DNA from: Chitinophagaceae bacterium
Lineage (GTDB): Bacteria; Bacteroidota; Bacteroidia; Chitinophagales; Chitinophagaceae
Assembly: GCA_004028765.1 (NCBI GenBank)
Contig: SAIX01000009.1
Location: 1-32,224 of the forward strand
Direction: 5' to 3'
DNA: 32,224 nucleotides
The position numbers and the translations under genes were made by a program. A model generated the notes under the pieces. It was not told the DNA's origin and did not search any database. It saw only the letters and a list, made by a program, of their open reading frames with translations. Of the stretch, positions 14,851-23,728 are shown piece by piece (the first letter of the stretch is position 1; every line of letters starts with the position of its first letter).

Positions 14851-16800
14851 ATGTACCAATACAATCTCCACCAGCACATCACTTCGCTTTGTGAAAAACA
14901 CAAACTGGATACCGGTGGCAAAGACCGTTTGTTTTTTACAAGGCTAATCGCAAATGCCGCTGCCATCGCCAGTTTGTATAACAGTATTTATGGCAACCAT
15001 CCAAAAGGAAAAGATGGTTTTGATCATTTGATAGAAACACTGATTAATACGCATCTCGGTCGTTCAAACGCTCTACAGGAAAGGGATCACCGGAAAGAAA
15101 CCGCAGGTAACTGGTTTCTCAGCAACCGCATTGCCGGTATGAGTTTATATGTGGATCGTTTTTGCGGCAAGCTCAGCAATCTGCCTGAAAAATTTGCATA
15201 TCTTAAAAACCTTGGTGTGAATTTTCTCCACCTGATGCCGGTATTTGAAAGCCCCGATGGAGAGAGCGATGGCGGCTATGCCGTTTCAGATTTCAGAAAA
15301 GTAGACGAACGGTTCGGAACTTTAGAAGACCTGCAGGATGTACAGCAGCAAATGCTGGAGCAGGATATGTACCTGATGATCGATATCGTTCTGAACCATA
15401 CTTCTCACCATCATGAATGGGCGAAGAAAGCAAAAGAAGGCGTTGCAGAATTCCAGGACTATTATTACATGTACAACGACCGGACCCTGCCCGACCAATT
15501 CGATGCAACAATGCCGGAAATTTTCCCGGAAAGTTCACCAGGCAGTTTCAGTTATGTAAAAGAATGCGGCAAGTGGGTAATGACGGTTTTTCATAATTAC
15601 CAGTGGGACCTCAACTATACCAACCCCGCTGTATTCAATGCCATGCTCGGTAATATTTTTTTCTATGCCAATCTCGGTGTGGATATTCTCCGCATCGATG
15701 CACCGGCTTTCATCTGGAAACAATTGGGCACCACCTGTCAGAATCTTCCCGAAGCACATACACTATTGCAACTGATCCGGCAATGTGTGCAGGTAAGTGC
15801 GCCGGGTATGGCCTTGCTCGGAGAAGCGATTGTGGCACCCAAAGAAATCATGAAATACTTCGGTACAGGTTTGTATACGGGCAAAGAATGTGATGTGGCT
15901 TACAATGCCACGCAGATGGCTTTGCAATGGGATGCACTCGCTACCGGCGATACACGCGTGATGCTTGCGGCACAGCAGGATCTTTTGCAAAAACCTTTTG
16001 GCTGTACCTGGTTAACCTATACACGCTGCCATGATGATATTGGGTTGGGCTATGAAGATGCCTCTATTGCTGCTGCAGGTTTTCATGCGTATGAACACCG
16101 TAAATACCTGAAAGAATATTATTCCAGCTCTTATACCGGTTCTCCGGCGCGTGGCGCTTTGTTTTCAGTAAATCCCAAAACACAGGATGCACGTATCAGC
16201 GGATCGCTGGCTTCTTTATGCGGACTAGAATCGGCAATGGAAAGCGAGGATGCTGCAGCAATCGATACCGCTGTGAACCGCATCCTACTGATGCAGGCGC
16301 AGAGTTTTTTTCTAGGTGGCATACCCATGTTATTTTATGGGGATGAAGCCGGTTACACCAACGATTACAGCTATCTCGCCGATACAGGTAAAAGTTATGA
16401 TAACCGCTGGATGCACCGGCCGGTGATCGACTGGAAAAAAAACCTGCGTACAAAAGAAGCGGGCAGTATCGAAGCCCGGATTTTTTCAGCAACAAAAAGA
16501 TTACTGCAGATCAGGAGCGGCCTGCCCGTGGTAAGCGATAAAAAAAATATCAGCTGGCTTACTGCGCACAATATCCATGTAGCTGCTTTTTTGCGGGCCG
16601 ATGCGCAAAGCCGGTTATACTGCCTGTTCAATTACAGCAGTAAAACAGCTTACCTCACCTGGTATGCATTCAAAGAACATGGGATCATTCCCACCAAACT
16701 GCTCGACCACTGGAGCGGCAAAAAAATATCCGTTGGCCCCGACCATGAATACCTGGTGATAGCGCCTTATGGATTTTATTTACTGGAAGTGGTTGGGTAA
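14851..16800 (+). CDS. Amylosucrase-type GH13 (amylosucrase or sucrose hydrolase)
   Basis: A 649-aa enzyme of the GH13_4 type that splits sucrose and transfers glucose to a glucan or to water, releasing fructose. Residues 1-90 match the all-helical N-domain of amylosucrases (LLFFTRL...HPKGKDGFDHLIETL-like). The barrel has LGVNFLHLMPVF (121-132), SDGGYAVSDFR (139-149), DIVLNHTS (178-185), nucleophile D283 in DILRIDAPAFIWKQ, acid/base E325 in LLGEAIVAP, and D395 in RCHDDIG. These correspond to D286, E328 and D393 of Neisseria amylosucrase. There is no signal peptide, so it acts in the cytoplasm, after uptake. It is the last gene of the operon; its stop lies 2 bp from the convergent lipoprotein gene. 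Whether it makes glucan or only hydrolyses sucrose cannot be told from sequence. Confidence 0.92.
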   Translation: MYQYNLHQHITSLCEKHKLDTGGKDRLFFTRLIANAAAIASLYNSIYGNHPKGKDGFDHLIETLINTHLGRSNALQERDHRKETAGNWFLSNRIAGMSLYVDRFCGKLSNLPEKFAYLKNLGVNFLHLMPVFESPDGESDGGYAVSDFRKVDERFGTLEDLQDVQQQMLEQDMYLMIDIVLNHTSHHHEWAKKAKEGVAEFQDYYYMYNDRTLPDQFDATMPEIFPESSPGSFSYVKECGKWVMTVFHNYQWDLNYTNPAVFNAMLGNIFFYANLGVDILRIDAPAFIWKQLGTTCQNLPEAHTLLQLIRQCVQVSAPGMALLGEAIVAPKEIMKYFGTGLYTGKECDVAYNATQMALQWDALATGDTRVMLAAQQDLLQKPFGCTWLTYTRCHDDIGLGYEDASIAAAGFHAYEHRKYLKEYYSSSYTGSPARGALFSVNPKTQDARISGSLASLCGLESAMESEDAAAIDTAVNRILLMQAQSFFLGGIPMLFYGDEAGYTNDYSYLADTGKSYDNRWMHRPVIDWKKNLRTKEAGSIEARIFSATKRLLQIRSGLPVVSDKKNISWLTAHNIHVAAFLRADAQSRLYCLFNYSSKTAYLTWYAFKEHGIIPTKLLDHWSGKKISVGPDHEYLVIAPYGFYLLEVVG

Positions 16801-16802
16801 AA

Positions 16803-17444
16803 TTATCTGTGCCTGAGGTATTCCGTGCTTTCGCTGAACAGCCTGCGGAATGATACGATGTTCGAATCGAGCAGCCAGTAGTTGCCGTATTTTGTAAGAT
16901 AATATCGATGGCTACGAAAAGAATTGTGCCGAATCACCAGTTCTGCCTTATTTCCGTTGATCTTTTGATCAATCACTTTCGAGACGGATAAACTATCATA
17001 GATATCCTGATAGTCTTGTGATTTTATGACCAGATCAAAATCAAGTGCAATGGGAGGACCATCATTTTGGGGTATCTTTTTCATCAGGCTGTCACAGGAA
17101 GCGAGGTATTGCTTCAGATCCTGTAAATAGTTTTCCGATAAAAAATGGCTGCTCCGCAATGCAAAGAGATAATCTTCCGCTTTATACCAGTTAATATGAT
17201 AAAATGTGGAACTGTCCTTTAAACCACCATCGATATAATGATGATCATTCACCCATGTTTCGTTATCCCTGTACCAGGCCAGGAACCCCAATACAGAAGA
17301 TATCGGTGAGAGACGCGGATCGCCAGGCACAACAGTTTGCACAGGCTTTGCTGTATCGATAGCAGGTAAGCCGGAAACAGGATACTCTTTCCCTTTGCAG
17401 CAAAAAAACAATAAAAAACAAGCATACAATAAATACCTGGACAT
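16803..17444 (-). CDS. Small lipoprotein-like protein of unknown function (DUF3828-like?)
   Basis: I do not recognise this 213-aa protein firmly. The open frame continues upstream into the LacI-2 gene, but the ATG at 17444 gives a short hydrophobic leader (YLLYACFLLFFCC, then KGKE) that could be a lipoprotein signal with cysteine at residue 15 or 16. It begins 10 bp after the LacI-2 stop, so the two genes are probably cotranscribed. The mature part is rich in aromatic and charged residues. Segments such as FLAWYRDNE, a middle FLSENYLQDLKQYLASCDSL, and a C-terminal beta-rich part (ELVIRHNSFRSHRYYLTKYGNYWLLDSN) resemble DUF3828-type secreted proteins. That assignment is tentative. Confidence 0.65.
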   Translation of the reverse strand: MSRYLLYACFLLFFCCKGKEYPVSGLPAIDTAKPVQTVVPGDPRLSPISSVLGFLAWYRDNETWVNDHHYIDGGLKDSSTFYHINWYKAEDYLFALRSSHFLSENYLQDLKQYLASCDSLMKKIPQNDGPPIALDFDLVIKSQDYQDIYDSLSVSKVIDQKINGNKAELVIRHNSFRSHRYYLTKYGNYWLLDSNIVSFRRLFSESTEYLRHR

Positions 17445-17454
17445 ATCGCAACAA

Positions 17455-18450
17455 TTATAAAGATCCGCCCGGCACCAGTTTTGCATCCACAAATACCTCT
17501 TCGGCACCGCCTTCTCCGTGTAAACGGAGCAACATCTGTTCAAATGATTTCTTGCCTAACTGGTAACCGCTTGTTTCCACGTGTGTGATCATGGGATCAT
17601 ACAGGGTTGGCAGCAACCCGTTACTGATACTGATCACTGAAACTTCTTCCGGAACCTTACTCTTTTTTTCATGCAGGGCATACATCACACCGATCAGTAT
17701 CAGATCGCCCATACAAAAGATCACATCGGGCGCCTCATCTCCTTCAAAAGCTTTCAGCGTTTCTTCTTTGGCAGGAAGGGATTGTTCCGGAAAAGCATAC
17801 TGCACTTTTGTGCCCGGTGAAAGTTTCCTGAAAGTTTCCTGGAATGCATCCAATCTTTTTTGTGTAATGCTTAAATGCGGATGACCGAATAATGCAAGCA
17901 CATTTTTTTTCTTATGGCCGATGATGGCCTCCGCCGCAATCCTTGCCGTATCTGCATCTGCAAAACATACCTTATCACAAATTTCGTGCACCGGTACCCT
18001 GTCGAAAAAAATAACGGGGGTTTCCAGTTCCCCGAATTTTGCAAATGGAGAAATATCTTCGGTTTGTATAGAGATTGAAGCAAACAAACCCGCCACCATA
18101 TTTTTCCGGAAAAGATGGAGATTATTTTTTTCTACCTGTAAATCATCCTGCGACTGCATGATCAGTACCGAATAACCATGCATCCGCGCTTCTTCCTCAA
18201 CTGCAGCAATAAAAGAGTCGTAAAAAAAATTATTAATGGTGGGAACCAGCACGCCCAGTACTTTATTGCTTTTGGTACGCAGCTGAACCGCGAGGCTGTT
18301 GGGTTCATATTCCAGCGCCGTGGCAAGTTCTTTTACACGCTGCTTGGTTTTTTCGGCAATATCCGGATGATCTTTCAAAGCACGCGAAACCGTTGAGATA
18401 CTCAATCCCAGCTTTTCGGATAATTGTTTCAGCGTGCTTTGTTGTACCAT
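17455..18450 (-). CDS. LacI-family transcriptional regulator (LacI-2)
   Basis: A second sugar-responsive repressor or activator, 331 aa. The helix-turn-helix reads TLKQLSEKLGLSISTVSRAL (6-25), followed by the hinge region EYEPNSLAVQLRTKSN. A periplasmic-binding-protein-like domain starts at VLGVLVPTINNFFYDSFI. The family motif VPEEVSVISISNGLLPTLYDP is present near residues 270-290. It is followed by the small lipoprotein gene and converges on the transporter-fructokinase-GH13 operon, so it may be the dedicated sucrose regulator. Identity to LacI-1 is modest outside the DNA-binding helices, but both recognition regions contain the same LGLS-S-STVSRAL core. Either protein could therefore recognise the shared 18-bp sites. 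Confidence 0.92.
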   Translation of the reverse strand: MVQQSTLKQLSEKLGLSISTVSRALKDHPDIAEKTKQRVKELATALEYEPNSLAVQLRTKSNKVLGVLVPTINNFFYDSFIAAVEEEARMHGYSVLIMQSQDDLQVEKNNLHLFRKNMVAGLFASISIQTEDISPFAKFGELETPVIFFDRVPVHEICDKVCFADADTARIAAEAIIGHKKKNVLALFGHPHLSITQKRLDAFQETFRKLSPGTKVQYAFPEQSLPAKEETLKAFEGDEAPDVIFCMGDLILIGVMYALHEKKSKVPEEVSVISISNGLLPTLYDPMITHVETSGYQLGKKSFEQMLLRLHGEGGAEEVFVDAKLVPGGSL

Positions 18451-18521
18451 TCCTTCGCTAATATGTTATCTCAATATACTGCATTGCACAATGGCTCTTT
18501 GAATTTTATGATAAATGCAGC

Positions 18522-18549
18522 AAAAAAACCCCGGGTAAAAACCCGGGGT
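18522..18549 (-). terminator. Strong intrinsic terminator after the haloperoxidase cluster
   Basis: CCCCGGGT (18529-18536) pairs perfectly with ACCCGGGG (18541-18548) around a 4-nt loop. On the minus strand the stem is followed by seven Ts (18528-18522). It lies 34 bp past the stop of the last gene of the minus-strand cluster. It separates that cluster from LacI-2, whose promoter must lie between 18451 and about 18521. Confidence 0.93.
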
Positions 18550-18582
18550 CATCAATTGAACTATATACACTTAACAAAAACC

Positions 18583-20136
18583 TTAATCGGCACCATCCGT
18601 TCTTGCCCTCGCCACGGCAAATGCACCTACTTTCTGACCTGTTGCAATTCCTGTTTCACAATCGCTTCGATAATGGATACCACCATACATACGGGAAACA
18701 GAAGCTTCCGATGCCATTGCATTGTAAGTATTTGCTTTTTCCGGGATAATATATCCCAGGATAGTAGCAGCTGCGCCGCTGAAAGTGGAATGCCCCGAAA
18801 TATAAGAAGGGAAATTGGGCAGGCCCGTCAGCGTTTTAATAGATGCGTCCATTTGCGATGGGCGCGGATTGAAATAGGCATACTTGGTATCCCAGCAAAC
18901 GATCGCAGCGTCCATCAGCGACATGTTTAACAAAGCCATATTTCTTGCCCAACGTACTTCACTGAAATTTTTTGTGATAAAATCATCTGCCGCGATCGCG
19001 TCCCAATGGCCGGGTGGTGTATAGGTACCCACCCCATCCGCCCAGAAATGCACGATGCGGATCATCTCTCTGGAAGGATTGGATACAAATGCATTGATCT
19101 CGGCAGTTTCTTTTTTCATCTGGTCGCTCGAAGTGGAAGGTGGCGGGCCCGGGCGCAATGCCAGTGTTGTATTCGCATCAAAGAGGAAAGGCGTTACCTT
19201 ACCAAATAATGGAAGCATGGGTGGCCGCTTGGGTGAATCCTGGCTGATCCATGCGATCTCGCCTTTTGCAAGTGTACTGCTTTCAAATGCCGCCCAGTCG
19301 GCCGGTGTGCCTACTGCTGCTCCTGCTTTGTCGGTTCTCGCCCTTGCTGTAAATTTCTGTGCCACTTGCCTTCCCAATGCTTCACCTGCTTCAATATCAC
19401 TTCTTGTTGCAGAACCTGAAGCGATCGCTGCAAGCTCTGCTTCTTCGAGCTTCTGTTGTATGTTCGCTATCTCGCCCGGGAATAATAATTTCATCATTTC
19501 GGCCGTAACCCCGGCCAGCACTGCTGCTTCTGAAGGGTAAGAAGGCAGATCGGTTTGTGTGAGCATCGGTTTGATGGTTGCATCCGTTTTATAAGGAGCG
19601 GGTCTTCCATATTGTTTCTTGTAGTACCATGCAGCAACCAATGCATCATATTGTGCAGCGCTCACATAAGCATAAGCCCTCGCCGCGTAGGGCGGATTGG
19701 CAAATGGGAACAACGGATAGGCAAAAGGATTGGCCGCACTCGGAATGGGATACGTACCATCAGCATTTTGGTAGGGAGGCAAATTATATTTGGCAACGAG
19801 TTCGCGCATGATTTCGTTCCAGCGCAATACACCGCCTGCGCCCCAGTAATTGATCTTTGCCTGTTGCTCTGCAGTTATATTTAACTGCAAAGCTTTGATC
19901 TCGTTCAGTTCGGCCACATAACCTGTTGAATTTACCGCGGCGGGTGCTGCAACAGAAAATTCAGTGGCTCCTGCCAGTAAAACCGGTTTCCAGTTGCCGG
20001 CATCGATATCTGTTTTGGCAGGTGCAAGTATCGGCGCATAATCGGTTCTGCCGTTTGTATTTTTTTTGCAGGAAGGTGATGCAATGTACCCCACTGCCAA
20101 TACACTCAGTAAACTATATTTTATTACCTGTTTCAT
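18583..20136 (-). CDS. Vanadium-haloperoxidase/PAP2-family lipoprotein, canonical active site
   Basis: A 517-aa lipoprotein (lipobox ASPSC, C23) of the vanadium haloperoxidase / type-2 phosphatidic-acid phosphatase superfamily. All three oxyanion-binding motifs are intact: K418-x6-R425-P, S447-G448-H449 in FPSYISGHSTFSG, and S481-R482-x5-H488-x3-D492 in SRMYGGIHYRSD. The final His would be the vanadate ligand, or the phosphorylated nucleophile in a phosphatase. The N-terminal half contains what looks like a degenerate first copy of the same fold: KKQYGRP near 173-179 and DLPSYPSEAAVLAG near 196-209, where GH is replaced. This is consistent with the double helical bundles of haloperoxidases. 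It is the last gene of the cluster, 3 bp after a beta-barrel gene. Whether it oxidises halides or hydrolyses phosphate cannot be decided here. Confidence 0.88.
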   Translation of the reverse strand: MKQVIKYSLLSVLAVGYIASPSCKKNTNGRTDYAPILAPAKTDIDAGNWKPVLLAGATEFSVAAPAAVNSTGYVAELNEIKALQLNITAEQQAKINYWGAGGVLRWNEIMRELVAKYNLPPYQNADGTYPIPSAANPFAYPLFPFANPPYAARAYAYVSAAQYDALVAAWYYKKQYGRPAPYKTDATIKPMLTQTDLPSYPSEAAVLAGVTAEMMKLLFPGEIANIQQKLEEAELAAIASGSATRSDIEAGEALGRQVAQKFTARARTDKAGAAVGTPADWAAFESSTLAKGEIAWISQDSPKRPPMLPLFGKVTPFLFDANTTLALRPGPPPSTSSDQMKKETAEINAFVSNPSREMIRIVHFWADGVGTYTPPGHWDAIAADDFITKNFSEVRWARNMALLNMSLMDAAIVCWDTKYAYFNPRPSQMDASIKTLTGLPNFPSYISGHSTFSGAAATILGYIIPEKANTYNAMASEASVSRMYGGIHYRSDCETGIATGQKVGAFAVARARTDGAD

Positions 20137-20139
20137 GGA

Positions 20140-21117
20140 TTATTCTTTTTTGGATGAACCTGCTTTCTCTTTTTGTTTCTGTTTCTTCGAGAAATCCAGG
20201 ATATAAAAAATACCCGCATTCACTGCAGTGGACTGTCCCATATTTCTTCCTGACAGTGTTGTATTGCCACCCCCGATGAGTGATAAGCCGCTCACTGCTT
20301 TAAGATTGTATTTTACATTCACACCCAGTGTGGCAGCATTCATCCGGTTACTGGGGAATGGCATATTATTCCTCGTGATATCAAAGCCACCCAATGTGTA
20401 CCACTGGTTAAAAATGGCTTCGGCAATCATACGACCGCTGCGGTAACCTGCACGTACCTGGTAACTGGATGCATTGGGCATATCCACCACATTGGTGTTG
20501 TGCATTTCTGTTGTATAATAAGCCGTACGATCGATCGTGATATCACTTCTGAAAACATAAGTGCCCGATACCGTTGCAAACAAATTACCCACCTGGTAAT
20601 CTGCCATCGCGCGCAGGGAAAGACTTTTGCTTCTTAAACCGATAGAAAGCGGCAGAAAATCGGCCACATAATTGGAAACAGGAAATGAATACCCTGCTAT
20701 CCCGTACAGTGAAAACAAACCCTTGCCCAGATCTGTTTCAACCGGGTTCCATTTGATCCACAATGAAAGGTCCTGCAGTCCTTTTAATCCATGCAGCGTC
20801 CCTGCCGAAGCTTTTGTTTGTACATAGGGCAGGCCAAATAAAATATTGAGTTTGTCTGAAACACCATAGTTGCCCATCACAGCATACATATTGGTGGTAA
20901 CAGTTCCTATGTTTTCGTTGGTTCTTTTGAGAGTGCCTTCCCAATAATTGTTCCAGTGGCTGTTACTGTACACAAACCCTGTGCAGAAATTATTTTTTGT
21001 CATCATAATAGCATCCGCATCAGTTTGTGCACTGCCGGTTACTGCGTTGCCCATACATGCAAGCAGTATGAGAAAAGGAACAAACAGGTTCCTCTTCCCT
21101 ATAACAAATTCATACAT
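20140..21117 (-). CDS. Outer-membrane beta-barrel protein (MetA/phenol-pathway transporter-like), copy 2
   Basis: A 325-aa protein with a signal peptide (LFVPFLILLACMGNAVTGSAQ) and then alternating strands with aromatic girdles, e.g. MYAVMGNYGVSDKLNILFGLPYVQ, SLWIKWNPVETDLGKGLFSLYGIAGYSFPVS and LFATVSGTYVFRSDI. This pattern resembles the MetA-pathway-of-phenol-degradation barrel family (PF13557), small outer-membrane channels of mostly unknown substrate. The frame opens at a GTG at 21138, but the ATG at 21117 is preferred because it places the signal peptide properly. It ends with a lysine/serine-rich tail (KKQKQKEKAGSSKKE). It follows the related barrel gene at 21191-22282 and precedes the canonical haloperoxidase by 3 bp. 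Confidence 0.8.
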   Translation of the reverse strand: MYEFVIGKRNLFVPFLILLACMGNAVTGSAQTDADAIMMTKNNFCTGFVYSNSHWNNYWEGTLKRTNENIGTVTTNMYAVMGNYGVSDKLNILFGLPYVQTKASAGTLHGLKGLQDLSLWIKWNPVETDLGKGLFSLYGIAGYSFPVSNYVADFLPLSIGLRSKSLSLRAMADYQVGNLFATVSGTYVFRSDITIDRTAYYTTEMHNTNVVDMPNASSYQVRAGYRSGRMIAEAIFNQWYTLGGFDITRNNMPFPSNRMNAATLGVNVKYNLKAVSGLSLIGGGNTTLSGRNMGQSTAVNAGIFYILDFSKKQKQKEKAGSSKKE

Positions 21118-21190
21118 AGCAGAATTGTTTACAGGCACAACAGGGTATGCCGTAGCAAAGTCCTGTTGTGCCGCAGTAAAAAAATGTAGT

Positions 21191-22282
21191 TTAGAATTTC
21201 AGCGATAACCCGATATTCAGTGCATAATCCGCAAATGCCGCATCGCCCTGTGTGTACTTTCCGGTCAGATCTGTTGTGATCTTATCTGCCATGCTCTGTG
21301 TGCGGTTACGCGTAATGGCAACCGGTACATATGCATATACATTGAATTTGTTGAAAGAATAGGTTATACCCGGCTCAAGGGAAACAATATATCCCGGCCT
21401 CCTGAAACCAAGACTGCCACCGATCAAATCATGAACCGGCAAACATTCTTCGCGTACACCCAATGCGAAATTGAAACGCTTTACCATATAATTGAAACCG
21501 GCGCGCAGCATCATCTGATCAGGTACACTCATTACATCACTTCCATTGGCAACAGCCGTAGCAGAAGGCGTACCACCTCTTGCAGTGGAAGTGCCATTCT
21601 GCTCACGCGGATTTATCAGGTAATAAAAGTTACCATACAAACTCAGCTTGTGATTGAGGTTATAATAGGCATTCATTTCAGTGGTGATACCAGTACCTCC
21701 ATCCCCCAGTTGGATTGACTGATCAACGGGACCGATCACCGTTGTGCCGGGTGTAGCAGTATAAAAACGATCGGTATACTTATAATCGCCGGTAGGTAAT
21801 TTCAACCCCATACCCAGCTGGATATTTCCGCGCGGATTTTTTACCGGGTCGAGCAACCAGTAATAACCGGTGAAACGGATATCGCCGATACCGAATGAAG
21901 CGGTGGTATGGCGCTCTTTTCCGCCATGCTCGTAAAGAGAAGAACGGGTATTGGAAATAATAGGAAGATCGGCGCTGATGGACCAGCGTTTGCTGAGTGT
22001 ATGTGTTACGGCAATGTCCATGGTATATGCGTGGTTGATCACTTCTGTACCCTGGTCAACCCTTTGCTTCTGTTCCACATCGCCTACAAAATGTTTATAA
22101 GAATTGAAGTAACGGTTGTTGATATTGAGCAGCCATTTTTTACCATCGGCATCGCTGCCAACGCCGTGATCCATTGTGCAAAGGCCGCCCACACTTTTAA
22201 TGGCCACGCATCCCTGTGCCACCGATCGCGTGCCCGATGCAAACAGGAACAATGAAATAATTATAATGAATGAGGATTTCAT
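21191..22282 (-). CDS. Outer-membrane beta-barrel protein (MetA/phenol-pathway transporter-like), copy 1
   Basis: A 363-aa protein with a signal peptide (FIIIISLFLFASGTRSVAQ) followed by a predicted barrel. Strand-like segments include WLLNINNRYFNSYKHF, AVTHTLSKRWSISADLPIIS, IGDIRFTGYYWLL, NIQLGMGLKLPTGDY and KLSLYGNFYYLINP, and it ends in ALNIGLSLKF with a terminal Phe. The LPTGDY and DLP-type turns are common in the phenol-degradation (MetA) barrel family. Two cysteines early in the mature part (QGCVAIKSVGGLC) could form a disulphide. It lies between the two haloperoxidase genes, 45 bp after the first and about 70 bp before the second barrel. Its cargo is unknown; export of an oxidised product or uptake of a substrate is speculation. 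Confidence 0.8.
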   Translation of the reverse strand: MKSSFIIIISLFLFASGTRSVAQGCVAIKSVGGLCTMDHGVGSDADGKKWLLNINNRYFNSYKHFVGDVEQKQRVDQGTEVINHAYTMDIAVTHTLSKRWSISADLPIISNTRSSLYEHGGKERHTTASFGIGDIRFTGYYWLLDPVKNPRGNIQLGMGLKLPTGDYKYTDRFYTATPGTTVIGPVDQSIQLGDGGTGITTEMNAYYNLNHKLSLYGNFYYLINPREQNGTSTARGGTPSATAVANGSDVMSVPDQMMLRAGFNYMVKRFNFALGVREECLPVHDLIGGSLGFRRPGYIVSLEPGITYSFNKFNVYAYVPVAITRNRTQSMADKITTDLTGKYTQGDAAFADYALNIGLSLKF

Positions 22283-22327
22283 AACAGCTTGTTTTGAATT
22301 GTAATGAGTGATAACAGTGATAAAGAA

Positions 22328-23662
22328 TTATTTCTTCTTCATTTTTAAACGATCAGCCACCATCTGGCCCACTTTACGGCCTACCTCGGTACTGATGATA
22401 CAGGAATTGTGAAAATGAATACCCCCGTAAAACCTTGCCCAGTTATTTTCTTCTGCCGCAGCGCGGAAGGATTTGAAGGAACGGCTTTTGATACCAAACT
22501 CCAGTTCCGTTGAATCAGTGAAAGCGAAATGATCGCCAAACACACTGGTTAACGCTTCAGCTGCAGAGGAAGAAATGGTGGAATGCCCACAGGTATATTC
22601 GGGGAAAGCCGGTGTTTGCAGGTAAGGGCGCCAGTTGGGGTCAAAATATTTATTGATCACGGTTTCGGGCCTCACGGTATTGTAAGTGTATTTCACATAC
22701 CAGCATTCGATAAAGGCATCAAACAATGCAATGCTTGTTTTGGCGTAGGCATACACCGTATTGGCAAAATCAAATTTTGCCTGTTTGGCGGCAATACCGA
22801 TCACACTCATCCAGTGACCGGATGGTGAGAATTTTTTACTGCCATACATCACATGGCCCGTTACGTTCATCTTAAAAGGATTGTCGTCCCAGAATTCAGC
22901 AATGTGTTTTTGCTCCGGCGTGAGGCTGTCAACTGCTTTTTTTATTGCCATCACTTCCTGGTAATATTTACTGTTTTTATCAGTGATATTATATGCAGGT
23001 GGTGGTGGTACATTAAACATCGAAGCACTGTCGATCACCATCGGCCTGATCTCTTTCCAATGCGGCTCCGTTGCAGAAGCATACATCGGCGGCGTGGGGA
23101 TCCATCTTCCCGGGATATCTTTCACAGTATATTTTTCAGCACCGCGTGTTTCCAGGTAATTGTCTTTTTTGCTCCAGCGGATGATCGAAGCAGAAATACT
23201 GTCCGACAAAACCCTCGATGCTTTTTCTACATCAGAAGGAAGTCCTTTGTCGCGCGCCAACTGCAGGATACTGTCTTCATAACTTTTCATGCTTCCCTCG
23301 GGGAAAGTAACCGATTCACCCACTTTGATATAGGCCAGCAAAGCAGACAATGCTTCATCCACCTTTTTATCCGCCGCAGGTACGGAAATATTTTTCAACC
23401 CGTTTACCTGGCCGGCGAGCGACTGGTATTCATCCGGATGGGTGGCTGCCATCACTTCATAAGCTGCCACTGCTGCATAAACGTAATTACGCGCCGCTAC
23501 CATGGGAGGGAAATTGTTTCCCATGACAACCGTATTTAACTCGTGTACTGTTTGACTGAATAATTCCGGATTGTGCAGATAGGTTTTGTATGCTGTTTTT
23601 TCCTTACAGGAATAAATACCAATACCTATAACTACACAAAGACCCGCCAAGAGTCTTTTCAT
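22328..23662 (-). CDS. Divergent vanadium-haloperoxidase/PAP2-family lipoprotein
   Basis: A 444-aa lipoprotein from the ATG at 23662 (adjacent ATG at 23665); the longer frame opens only at a TTG and adds 21 residues before the signal. The lipobox is IYSC (C19). Motif 1 is intact (K324-x6-R331-P in VKYTYNTVRPE). Motif 2 reads C358-G359-H360 in FPEYTCGHSTIS, with Cys replacing the usual Ser. Motif 3 reads A-R410-x5-H416 in ARFYGGIHFHNS, with Ser420 where Asp is usual. The anion-binding K, R, H and R and the ligand His are kept, so activity is possible but altered. It belongs to the haloperoxidase-like proteins common in Bacteroidota; phosphatase activity is the alternative. It begins 64 bp after the unknown anchored protein. 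Confidence 0.85.
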   Translation of the reverse strand: MKRLLAGLCVVIGIGIYSCKEKTAYKTYLHNPELFSQTVHELNTVVMGNNFPPMVAARNYVYAAVAAYEVMAATHPDEYQSLAGQVNGLKNISVPAADKKVDEALSALLAYIKVGESVTFPEGSMKSYEDSILQLARDKGLPSDVEKASRVLSDSISASIIRWSKKDNYLETRGAEKYTVKDIPGRWIPTPPMYASATEPHWKEIRPMVIDSASMFNVPPPPAYNITDKNSKYYQEVMAIKKAVDSLTPEQKHIAEFWDDNPFKMNVTGHVMYGSKKFSPSGHWMSVIGIAAKQAKFDFANTVYAYAKTSIALFDAFIECWYVKYTYNTVRPETVINKYFDPNWRPYLQTPAFPEYTCGHSTISSSAAEALTSVFGDHFAFTDSTELEFGIKSRSFKSFRAAAEENNWARFYGGIHFHNSCIISTEVGRKVGQMVADRLKMKKK

Positions 23663-23728
23663 CATTGCTGAAATAATTTGAAACTGATATAAATTGAAAT
23701 ACAAACAAACCGGCTTAATAACCAAGCC

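Noticed and set aside
23663..23725. N-terminal extension of the divergent haloperoxidase from a TTG at 23725
   Set aside because: The two ATGs at 23665 and 23662 lead directly into a proper lipoprotein signal.
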